From Faecalibacterium sp. I3-3-89 (GTDB taxonomy: Bacteria; Bacillota; Clostridia; Oscillospirales; Ruminococcaceae): a DNA stretch of 64,000 nucleotides. The translations under genes and the position numbers were made by a program. The stretch is from contig NZ_CP094468.1 in assembly GCF_023347275.1 (NCBI RefSeq), positions 992,001-1,056,000 of the forward strand, read 5' to 3'. The notes beneath the pieces were generated by a model. The model had not been told where the DNA came from. It did no database searches and saw only the letters and a program-made list of their open reading frames with translations. Shown piece after piece: positions 53,147 to 59,525 of the stretch; position 1 is the first letter of the stretch; each line of letters begins with the position of its first letter.

Positions 53147-53551
53147 ATGATTAAACTGATTGTTGGCACCAAAGGCTCCGGTAAGACCAAGGCTATGATC
53201 GACATGATCAATGATTCGGTCAAGACCTCCAAGGGCAACGTCGTTGTCGTCGAGAAGGGCATGAAGCTGACCTATGAGATCCACAATGCAGCCCGTCTCA
53301 TCGATCTGGACGAGTACAAGATCGCTGGCGGCGAGATGCTGTACGGCTTCGTGGCCGGCCTGCTGGCAAGCAATTATGACATCACCGACCTGTACATCGA
53401 CGGCATCCTGAAGGTGCTGGATCACGACATCAACCGTCTGGGCGTCGTTCTGGACGAGGTGGCTGCTGCCGCCGGCGACTCCGTCAAGGTCACGGTCACG
53501 GTCAGCGCCGACGAGTCTGCTCTGCCCCACGATGTGAAGAAGTACCTGTAA
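53147..53551 (+). CDS. Small P-loop NTPase-like protein of unknown function
   Basis: 134 residues from ATG 53147 (AGGAGGA upstream). Walker A is at residues 7-14 (GTKGSGKT) right after the first beta strand MIKLIV. A possible Walker B-like strand is LYIDGIL. The C-terminal half has SVKVTVTVSADESALPHDVKKYL. No family recognised; far shorter than kinases or AAA proteins. It lies 63 bp after pgi, probably cotranscribed with it, and ends at a strong terminator. It might be a one-domain nucleotide-binding sensor or a remnant. Confidence 0.6.
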   Translation: MIKLIVGTKGSGKTKAMIDMINDSVKTSKGNVVVVEKGMKLTYEIHNAARLIDLDEYKIAGGEMLYGFVAGLLASNYDITDLYIDGILKVLDHDINRLGVVLDEVAAAAGDSVKVTVTVSADESALPHDVKKYL

Positions 53552-53583
53552 AACGCTGAAATTTCTGATTTGAACCATCCCAG

Positions 53584-53634
53584 ACAGGCAGGAAACCGGA
53601 GAATTTGAAATTTTTTCGGTTTTCTGCCTGTTTT
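53584..53634 (+). terminator. Terminator after the P-loop gene
   Basis: ACAGGCAGGAAACCG (53584-53598 region) pairs with CGGTTTTCTGCCTGT (53617-53631) with one G-T pair, then TTTT. It ends only 5 bp before the next -35 box. Confidence 0.8.
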
Positions 53635-53638
53635 GGTG

Positions 53639-53667
53639 TTGACAAAGGGCTGTGTTGGCGCTATACT
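53639..53667 (+). promoter_or_regulatory. Promoter of yceD-rpmF
   Basis: TTGACA (53639-53644) and TATACT (53662-53667), 17 bp apart, leaving about 20 nt to the ATG. Confidence 0.85.
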
Positions 53668-53695
53668 AACAAAGCAGCCTTTTATGAGGTGTACT

Positions 53696-54196
53696 ATGCA
53701 ATTTGACCTGAGAAAGTTTATCGTATCCGGCACGAAACCTTATGTTGCAGAGTTTCAGTGTGATTTGTCTGCCAAGGATTTTGCCGGTGCAAGGATCGAG
53801 CAGCCGGTGTCGGCCCGCTTTGAGGCGGTGCCGGATGGCGACGAGATCCGGATGACGCTGCGGGCAAACGCATTGGTGCACGGAGAGTGCGCCCGCTGTC
53901 TCGACCCGGTCGAACGGGAAGAGACGGTGCAAGCAGAGTGGACGGTCAGGGAGCGCGATCTGGATGACCCGGATTTCGACCTGCCCCTCGACGAAAAAGG
54001 ACATCTGGATGTAGACGAATGGCTCTGTCAGGAGTTTATGTTCCAGATCCCCACGGTGCTGCTTTGCAGCGCTGACTGCCCGGGCTTGTGTCCCCGGTGC
54101 GGGAAGAAGATGGCCGAATGTACCTGCCCTCCGGCAGAAGCTGAGGCCGAACCCGCAGACGCAAGGCTAGCGATACTCAAATCACTGCTGAACTGA
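53696..54196 (+). CDS. yceD: YceD/DUF177 family protein
   Basis: 166 residues from ATG 53696. DUF177 proteins are found next to rpmF across bacteria and, in plants, take part in 23S rRNA accumulation. Marks: HGECARCLDPVEREETVQAEW, EWLCQEFMFQIPTVLLCSADCPGLCPRCGKKMAECTC with several CxxC pairs likely to bind zinc. Weak ribosome binding site (TGAGGTG). rpmF follows after 26 bp, as expected. Confidence 0.88.
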   Translation: MQFDLRKFIVSGTKPYVAEFQCDLSAKDFAGARIEQPVSARFEAVPDGDEIRMTLRANALVHGECARCLDPVEREETVQAEWTVRERDLDDPDFDLPLDEKGHLDVDEWLCQEFMFQIPTVLLCSADCPGLCPRCGKKMAECTCPPAEAEAEPADARLAILKSLLN

Positions 54197-54222
54197 CAAA
54201 CCCATCAAGGAGGTGCAAAAAT

Positions 54223-54402
54223 ATGGCAGTACCTAAGAGACATCTTTCCAAGGCCCGCCGCGACAAGCGTCGCAGCAATGTTTGGAAGCTGGAGGCCCCC
54301 GCACTGGTGAAGTGCAGCAACTGCGGCTCTCTGAAGCTCCCCCACCAGGCATGTGGCAACTGCGGTTACTACAAGGGCGAGGAAGTCATCAAGAAGGGCT
54401 AA
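54223..54402 (+). CDS. rpmF: 50S ribosomal protein L32
   Basis: 59 codons. MAVPKRHLSKARRDKRRSNV is the L32 signature. Zinc ligands are CSNC (31, 34) and CGNC (44, 47). Shine-Dalgarno AAGGAGGTG 6 bp upstream. In many genomes plsX follows; here plsX is 45 kb away at 8970. The ~100 bp to the next gene contain a short GAAGGGGAGGGCG...CCTTCCCCTTC hairpin (54440-54469), which may terminate or attenuate. Confidence 0.96.
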   Translation: MAVPKRHLSKARRDKRRSNVWKLEAPALVKCSNCGSLKLPHQACGNCGYYKGEEVIKKG

Positions 54403-54504
54403 TTTGCGCAGAATTGGTGGCACATTGGTGTTATGTACAGAAGGGGAGGGCGCAATGCCTTCCCCTTCTTGCTTTGTCTGGGAATGAAACTGTGAGGTGA
54501 AAGC

Positions 54505-55836
54505 ATGGCCATCCGGATCGAGCGTGTGGAAGAGGGCAGCGAGGCCGCTGTCCTCGGCCTCGCTGGCGGCGACGAGCTGCTGAGCGTGGACGGCAACGAG
54601 CTGAACGACACGCTGGACTACGATTTTTATACCGACAGCAAGAGCTTCCACCTCAAGGCGAGGGTGGCAGACGGCATCCGGGAATGGGATGTCCGGCGGG
54701 AGGAGCGCGGCCCCTTTGGCTGCGACTTCTCCACCTATCTGGGCGACCAGAAGCACTCCTGCTCCAACCACTGCATGTTCTGCTTCATCGACCAGCTCCC
54801 GCCGGGGATGCGGGAGAGCCTCTACTTCAAGGACGACGACGAGCGGCTGTCCTTCCTGTTCGGCAACTATATCACCATGACCAATATGCAGGACCACGAG
54901 ATCGACCGCATCATCAAGATGCACATCTCGCCCATCAACATCTCCGTCCATACGACGAACCCCCAGCTCCGGGTCCGGATGCTGGCCAACAAGCGGGCGG
55001 GCGAGGTGCTCCAATACCTGCCCCGTCTGGTGGAGGGCGGCATCGCCGTCAACTGCCAGCTGGTGCTCTGCCGGGGCATCAACGACGGCGACGAGCTGCG
55101 CCGCACCCTCACCGACCTGCTGGAGCTGACCCCGATGGTGCAGAGCGTGGCAGCGGTGCCCTGCGGCGTGACGGATTACCGGCAGAACCTGTTCAAGCAG
55201 ACGCCCTACGACGCCGAGACCAGCGCCGCCGTCATCGACATCATGGAGGAGTTTGGGGATGAGTGCAAGCGCCGCCACGGCAAGCGCATCATCTACCCCA
55301 GCGACGAGTGGTACCTCAAGGCGGGCCGGCCCATCCCGGCCCCGGAGTTCTATGAGGACTACGACCAGCTGGAAAACGGCGTGGGAATGATGAGCCTCTT
55401 CCGGCAGGAATTTCTGGCCGAGCTGGAAAAGCCCCACCGTGTCTATGGCTCCAAGAAGCTGGACGTCGTCACCGGCACGATGGCGTCCCCCCTCATCACC
55501 GAGATGATGGACGAGCTGCACCGTCAGTACCCCATGATCGAGGTGACAGTGCATACCATCAAAAACAACTTCTTCGGCGGCAACGTCGGCGTGGCGGGCC
55601 TCGTCACGGCGACGGACATCATCGCCCAGTGCGAGGGCAGGCTGACCAGCGGCACGCTGGGGGTGCCTGCCGTGATGCTGCGGGAGGAGAAGGACACCTT
55701 CCTCGACGATGTCACCATCGAGCAGCTGGGCCAGCGGCTCGGCGTGAAGGTGGAAGTCCTGCCCGTCAGCGGCGGCGACGAGGCCAAGGCCCTGCTGCGC
55801 AGCGGCCTCCACATCGCCCGCCGGAGAAGACCGTAA
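54505..55836 (+). CDS. DUF512 radical-SAM-like protein with PDZ domain
   Basis: 443 residues. An N-terminal PDZ-like domain (VEEGSEAAVLGLAGGDELLSVDG, about 7-30) leads to a radical-SAM-like core with cysteines C86, C90 and C93 in SCSNHCMFCFIDQLP. The DUF512 part follows (RYGSKKLDVVTGTMASPLI-like VYGSKKLDVVTGTMASPLI, FFGGNVGVAGLVTATDI, SGTLGVPAVMLREEKDTFLDDV). The family is nearly always next to der in Firmicutes, as here (33 bp), which suggests a role in ribosome assembly or RNA modification; the reaction is unknown. Ribosome binding site GTGAGGTGAA. Confidence 0.85.
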   Translation: MAIRIERVEEGSEAAVLGLAGGDELLSVDGNELNDTLDYDFYTDSKSFHLKARVADGIREWDVRREERGPFGCDFSTYLGDQKHSCSNHCMFCFIDQLPPGMRESLYFKDDDERLSFLFGNYITMTNMQDHEIDRIIKMHISPINISVHTTNPQLRVRMLANKRAGEVLQYLPRLVEGGIAVNCQLVLCRGINDGDELRRTLTDLLELTPMVQSVAAVPCGVTDYRQNLFKQTPYDAETSAAVIDIMEEFGDECKRRHGKRIIYPSDEWYLKAGRPIPAPEFYEDYDQLENGVGMMSLFRQEFLAELEKPHRVYGSKKLDVVTGTMASPLITEMMDELHRQYPMIEVTVHTIKNNFFGGNVGVAGLVTATDIIAQCEGRLTSGTLGVPAVMLREEKDTFLDDVTIEQLGQRLGVKVEVLPVSGGDEAKALLRSGLHIARRRRP

Positions 55837-55869
55837 TCGTTACCCCTTTTGTGAAAGGAGGAACCCCCT

Positions 55870-57213
55870 ATGAGCAAACCGATCGTAGCTGTGGTGGGCC
55901 GTCCCAACGTGGGCAAGTCCACCCTGTTCAATAAGCTCTGCGGCCAGCGTCTGGCCATCGTGGAGGATACCCCCGGCATCACCCGCGACCGCATCTTCGC
56001 CAACTGCGAGTGGAGCGGCCACGAGTTCCTGCTGGTGGACACCGGCGGCATCGAGCCGAAGGCCACCGAGGGCATTCTGGCCCATATGCGCGAGCAGGCC
56101 CAGATCGCCATCGACACCGCCGACTGCATCATCATGGTGGTGGATGTCCGCAATGGCCTGACCGCTTCCGACGAGGACGTGGCTCATATGCTGCGCCGCA
56201 GCCATAAGCCCATCATTCTTGCCGTCAACAAGTGTGATAATGTGGGCCAGACCCCCATGGAGCTCTATGAGTTCTACAACCTCGGCTTCGACGAGGTCAT
56301 GCCCATCTCGTCCGTCCACGGCCACGGCACCGGCGACCTGCTGGACGCCGTCTGTGCCCACCTCGATTTCAGTGAGACCGTCGTGGAGGAGGACCGCATC
56401 CCCGTCGCCATCATCGGCCGCCCCAATGTGGGCAAGTCCAGCCTGACCAACCGCATCCTCGGAGAGAACCGGATGATCGTGGCCAACGAGGCCGGCACCA
56501 CCCGCGATGCCATCGACACCCCGGTGGACAACGCCTACGGCAAGTTCATCTTCACCGATACCGCTGGTCTGCGCAAGCGCAGCAACATCACCGACGGCCT
56601 CGAGCGCTACATGGTCGTCCGGGCACTGGCCGCTGTGGAGCGCAGCCGCGTAGCCCTCATCCTCGTGGATGCCACCGTCGGCTTCACCGAGCAGGACAGC
56701 AAGGTGGCCGGTTATGCCCACGATCAGGGCAAGGCCTGCATCATCGTCGTCAACAAGTGGGACGCCGTGGAGGGCAAGGAGACCAACACGATGGAGCTGC
56801 AGCGCCGCGGCTATGCCGAGTGCTTCAGCTTTATGGGCTATGCTCCCATCATCTTCATCTCGGCCCAGACCGGCTACAACGTCAACAAGCTGATGCAGCT
56901 CATCCGGGATGTGGACAGCCAGAACGGTGCCCGCGTGCCCACCGGCGTCCTCAACGAGATGCTGGCCCGTGCGACCGCCCGGATGCAGCCGCCCAGCGAC
57001 AAGGGCCGCCGCCTGAAGATCTTCTACCTGACGCAGGCCTCCACCCGTCCGCCGACGTTCGTGGCCTTCGTCAACGCAAAGCACTTGTTCCACTTCAGCT
57101 ATCAGCGGTATATCATCAACCAGATCCGCGAGAACTTCGGTCTGGAGCACACCCCCATCCGCCTTGTCGTGCGGGAGCGCGGCTCCGGCGAGGTGGGCGC
57201 AAAGGACGTATAA
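55870..57213 (+). CDS. der: Ribosome biogenesis GTPase Der (EngA)
   Basis: 447 residues with two tandem GTPase domains: first P-loop GRPNVGKSTLFNKL (about 8-21) with DTGGIE and NKCDN, second GRPNVGKSSLTNRI (about 182-195) with DTAGLRKR and NKWDAVEG. A C-terminal KH-like domain follows (RLKIFYLTQASTRPPTFVAFVN). Der matures the 50S subunit. Ribosome binding site AAAGGAGGAA. plsY follows after 18 bp, the conserved order. Confidence 0.97.
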   Translation: MSKPIVAVVGRPNVGKSTLFNKLCGQRLAIVEDTPGITRDRIFANCEWSGHEFLLVDTGGIEPKATEGILAHMREQAQIAIDTADCIIMVVDVRNGLTASDEDVAHMLRRSHKPIILAVNKCDNVGQTPMELYEFYNLGFDEVMPISSVHGHGTGDLLDAVCAHLDFSETVVEEDRIPVAIIGRPNVGKSSLTNRILGENRMIVANEAGTTRDAIDTPVDNAYGKFIFTDTAGLRKRSNITDGLERYMVVRALAAVERSRVALILVDATVGFTEQDSKVAGYAHDQGKACIIVVNKWDAVEGKETNTMELQRRGYAECFSFMGYAPIIFISAQTGYNVNKLMQLIRDVDSQNGARVPTGVLNEMLARATARMQPPSDKGRRLKIFYLTQASTRPPTFVAFVNAKHLFHFSYQRYIINQIRENFGLEHTPIRLVVRERGSGEVGAKDV

Positions 57214-57231
57214 GGGAAGGAGCCTTGCTGC

Positions 57232-57894
57232 ATGACTGCATTTCTCATCGTGCTGGCTGTCGCTGCCGAAGCCTACCTGCTGGGCAGCGTGGACACCGGC
57301 ATCCTCGTCAGCAAATACCTTTATCATGACGACGTCCGCACCCACGGCTCGGGCGCTGCCGGAATGACCAATATGCTGCGCACCTTCGGCAAAAAGGCCG
57401 CTGCCCTCACGGCGGTGGGCGATGTGCTCAAGGGCGTCGTGGCTGTCTGCCTCGGCCGGTGGCTGTTCAGCCATCTGCCCGCCGATGCGGCCATCTCGCC
57501 CTATCTGGGCGTCTACCTCGCCGCCATCCTCGCCGTGGTGGGCCACTCCAAGCCCATCTACTTCGGCTTCAAGGGCGGCAAGGGCGTGCTGGTGGCCGCT
57601 GGTGCCATCCTCGCCGTCCAGCCGGTGCTGCTGCCGGTGCTGGCGCTTATCTTCCTCGCCTGCCTGCTGCCCACCGGTATGGTGTCGCTGGGCAGCATCA
57701 CGATGGCTGCAGCCTATCCGGTGCTGACGCTGGTGTACAGCCTCCTGCGCGGCCTGCCGACGCAGGACGTCGTGGTCTGCACCGTGGGCGCTGCCATCGT
57801 GGGCGGCATGGTCATCTGGATGCACCGCACCAATATCCAGCGCATCCGGGACGGCAAGGAGTACCGTTTCGGCCAGAAGCACAAGAGCAAGTAA
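57232..57894 (+). CDS. plsY: Glycerol-3-phosphate acyltransferase PlsY
   Basis: 220 residues, five or six membrane helices. Uses acyl-phosphate made by PlsX to acylate glycerol 3-phosphate. The conserved loops are GSAVDTGI-like GSVDTGILVSKY, HGSGAAGMTNMLRTFGKKAA and FGFKGGKGVLVAAG. The C-terminus is basic. Cotranscribed with der. Ribosome binding site AAGGAG 9 bp upstream. Confidence 0.93.
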   Translation: MTAFLIVLAVAAEAYLLGSVDTGILVSKYLYHDDVRTHGSGAAGMTNMLRTFGKKAAALTAVGDVLKGVVAVCLGRWLFSHLPADAAISPYLGVYLAAILAVVGHSKPIYFGFKGGKGVLVAAGAILAVQPVLLPVLALIFLACLLPTGMVSLGSITMAAAYPVLTLVYSLLRGLPTQDVVVCTVGAAIVGGMVIWMHRTNIQRIRDGKEYRFGQKHKSK

Positions 57895-57897
57895 CCG

Positions 57898-57957
57898 CAA
57901 AAAGCAACGCCCCGCAGGGCGCTCGTTCCATCGAGCTGCCTGCGGGGCGTTTTGCTG
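57898..57957. terminator. Bidirectional terminator between plsY and the PsiE-like gene
   Basis: AAAGCAACGCCCCGCAGG pairs with CCTGCGGGGCGTTTTGCT; A- and T-runs on the two sides. Confidence 0.85.
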
Positions 57958-57967
57958 TTTGGCAGAG

Positions 57968-58558
57968 TTATTCCGCGTCGGCTTCCTGAAGGGTCTCGGT
58001 GTTGTCCTCGTACTCGGGGTCTTCGATGGCGATGGTCTCTTCCCGTTCAGCAGACTTGCTGCTGAGGTGCTTGCGCAGCCGGGCGGCAAATTCGTCTTCC
58101 GGGATGCCGCTCTGGGAGGGGGTGAGGTCGGGTGCGGGGTGGCCGTCGGGCAGGTGAGCGCCGAAGGCCGGGACGAAGAAGAATTTCCGCACGACGAAGA
58201 TGAGGGCGATGGCCCCCACGCTCAGCAGATTCTCCAGTGCAGATTCGTGGCCCACCACCATGTGGCGTGCGATGGCGTAGAGCAGCACTTCGAGGCTGGA
58301 GCCGGGGCTGTGCTTGGCCAGCATCTTGATGAACTCGATGCCGATGACGATGTCCAGCGCGCGCTGTAAGAAGATGCTCACCTCGACGTCGTTGCCGTCG
58401 AACAGCAGGCCGGGCATCCATTGCAGCAGGGGGATCATCGACAGCAGCAGGCCGATGAGGACGAGGCCGGACAGCAGGATCTCGAGCAGCGTGGCGGCGC
58501 TGATGATCCGGTTGCGCAGCTCGGCGCGGTTGTGGCTTTCGACACGGGAATTGGACAT
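57968..58558 (-). CDS. PsiE-like membrane protein
   Basis: 196 residues from ATG 58558 (GAGAGG upstream); a longer frame runs through the leader hairpins and is rejected. Four hydrophobic helices (about 19-42, 56-78, 86-103, 108-130). The PsiE-like signature is DIVIGIEFIKMLAKHSPGSSLEVLLYAIARHMVVG. PsiE is a phosphate-starvation-induced membrane protein of unknown function. The C-terminal ~60 residues are acidic and cytoplasmic-looking. Its promoter is followed by copy 2 of the covarying hairpin element. Confidence 0.7.
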   Translation of the reverse strand: MSNSRVESHNRAELRNRIISAATLLEILLSGLVLIGLLLSMIPLLQWMPGLLFDGNDVEVSIFLQRALDIVIGIEFIKMLAKHSPGSSLEVLLYAIARHMVVGHESALENLLSVGAIALIFVVRKFFFVPAFGAHLPDGHPAPDLTPSQSGIPEDEFAARLRKHLSSKSAEREETIAIEDPEYEDNTETLQEADAE

Positions 58559-58596
58559 GGCGGGGACCTCTCTTTCGAATCTGACCGGAAATATTT

Positions 58597-58697
58597 TATA
58601 GCAAACCAACTTTTTAATGCAACAGCAACAATGTTGGTTTGCATATCGCAGATATGCTGCTTCAGTTGTGCTAATTTCTAGTCTTGCGATACAATAG
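58597..58697 (+). repeat. Covarying hairpin element, copy 2
   Basis: Stem GCAAACCAAC (58601-58610) / GTTGGTTTGC (58633-58642) around TTTTTAATGCAACAGCAACA. Then ATATCGCAGATATGCT, and TTGCGATA (58684-58691) pairing with TATCGCA (58644-58650). It aligns on the + strand with copy 1 (36371-36472), although the gene it precedes is on the - strand. Confidence 0.8.
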
Positions 58698-58711
58698 TTT
58701 GATTCTATTGT
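58691..58711. promoter_or_regulatory. Inverted repeat over the -10 of the PsiE-like gene
   Basis: ACAATAG (58691-58697) and CTATTGT (58705-58711), a perfect 7-bp inverted repeat covering the -10 box and start site. Operator-like. Confidence 0.45.
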
Positions 58712-58735
58712 AACAAAAGTGAAAAGTGAAGTCAA
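58707..58735 (-). promoter_or_regulatory. Promoter of the PsiE-like gene
   Basis: On the minus strand TTGACT (58735-58730) and TACAAT (58712-58707), 17 bp apart; about 140 nt leader. Confidence 0.82.
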
Positions 58736-58788
58736 TTCTCCGGAAAAGAAAGTAAGCCGACATGAAAAACTGGAATCGATGGCAGCAC

Positions 58789-58832
58789 AAAAAGGCCGTC
58801 CGCGCCCCGGAGAGGGTGCAGACGGCCTTTTT
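58789..58832. terminator. Terminator of ridA, also facing the PsiE-like promoter
   Basis: AAAAAGGCCGTC (58789-58800) pairs with GACGGCCTTTTT (58821-58832); works on either strand, mainly for ridA. Confidence 0.85.
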
Positions 58833-58848
58833 GCAGACTGGGAAAAAC

Positions 58849-59217
58849 TTATGCCTCAGCGATGGCCTCGATCTCGCAGAGCACGCCCTTGGGCAGATCC
58901 TTCACCGCCACGCAGCTGCGGGCAGGCTTGGAGGTGAAGTACTTGGCGTACACCTCGTTGAAGGCGGCAAAGTCGGCAATGTCGGCGAGGAAGCAGGTGG
59001 TCTTGACCACCTTGTCGAAGCCCACGCCCGCAGCCTCAAGGATGGCACCTACATTGCGGCAGCTCTGGTCTGCCTGTGCAGCGATGCCCTCAGCGACCGC
59101 GCCGGTGGCGGGGTCTACCGGGATCTGGCCGGAGGTGAAGACGAGGCCGCCCACGGTGTAGCCCTGAGAGTAGGGGCCGATGGCGCCGGGGGCTTTTTCG
59201 GTGCTGATGATGTTCAT
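58849..59217 (-). CDS. ridA: RidA family enamine/imine deaminase
   Basis: 122 residues from ATG 59217 (GAGGTAATCG upstream). RidA removes the reactive 2-aminoacrylate formed by serine/threonine dehydratases. Marks: APGAIGPYSQGYTVGGLVFTSGQIPVDPATG (two adjoining stretches), the conserved Arg in KPARSCVAVKDLPKG and the C-terminal Glu of VLCEIEAIA. An upstream in-frame extension has no ribosome binding site. Monocistronic. Confidence 0.94.
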   Translation of the reverse strand: MNIISTEKAPGAIGPYSQGYTVGGLVFTSGQIPVDPATGAVAEGIAAQADQSCRNVGAILEAAGVGFDKVVKTTCFLADIADFAAFNEVYAKYFTSKPARSCVAVKDLPKGVLCEIEAIAEA

Positions 59218-59278
59218 ATCGATTACCTCACTTGTCCTGAATAGGGATGTCTCCCGCAAAAGGGGAGCGGATGCCAAG

Positions 59279-59307
59279 AGTCTACCACCAACGGCCTCTG
59301 CCGTCAA
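59279..59307 (-). promoter_or_regulatory. Promoter of ridA
   Basis: On the minus strand TTGACG (59307-59302) and TAGACT (59284-59279), 17 bp apart. The 308 bp between ridA and the next gene holds this promoter, the divergent one at 59363 and an attenuator-like hairpin. Confidence 0.75.
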
Positions 59308-59362
59308 CTGTTGCCGGGGAGAAGATTTTTCAGGAGATTTTAGAGATATTTGCAAAATTGCC

Positions 59363-59390
59363 TTGACAAGAAATAAACTTTTATGATAAT
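59363..59390 (+). promoter_or_regulatory. Promoter of the HA-repeat gene
   Basis: TTGACA (59363-59368) and GATAAT (59385-59390), 16 bp apart; about 130 nt leader. Confidence 0.75.
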
Positions 59391-59431
59391 AATAGGATAC
59401 GAAACTAACATTTTAACGAAAAAGAACGCAG

Positions 59432-59480
59432 GCGCAGCGCAGGCAGGGCAGTCCGCTTTGCGCAGGCGCATTTCTTTTTT
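59432..59480 (+). terminator. Attenuator-like hairpin in the leader of the HA-repeat gene
   Basis: GCGCAGCGCA (59432-59441) pairs with TGCGCAGGCGC (59459-59469) with a small internal mismatch, followed by ATTTCTTTTTT. It lies between the promoter and the ribosome binding site, so it can switch the gene off prematurely. Confidence 0.55.
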
Positions 59481-59525
59481 GCAGAAAAAACGATTTCTGA
59501 ACCACCGGGAGGGGCAGAAAAGGAT

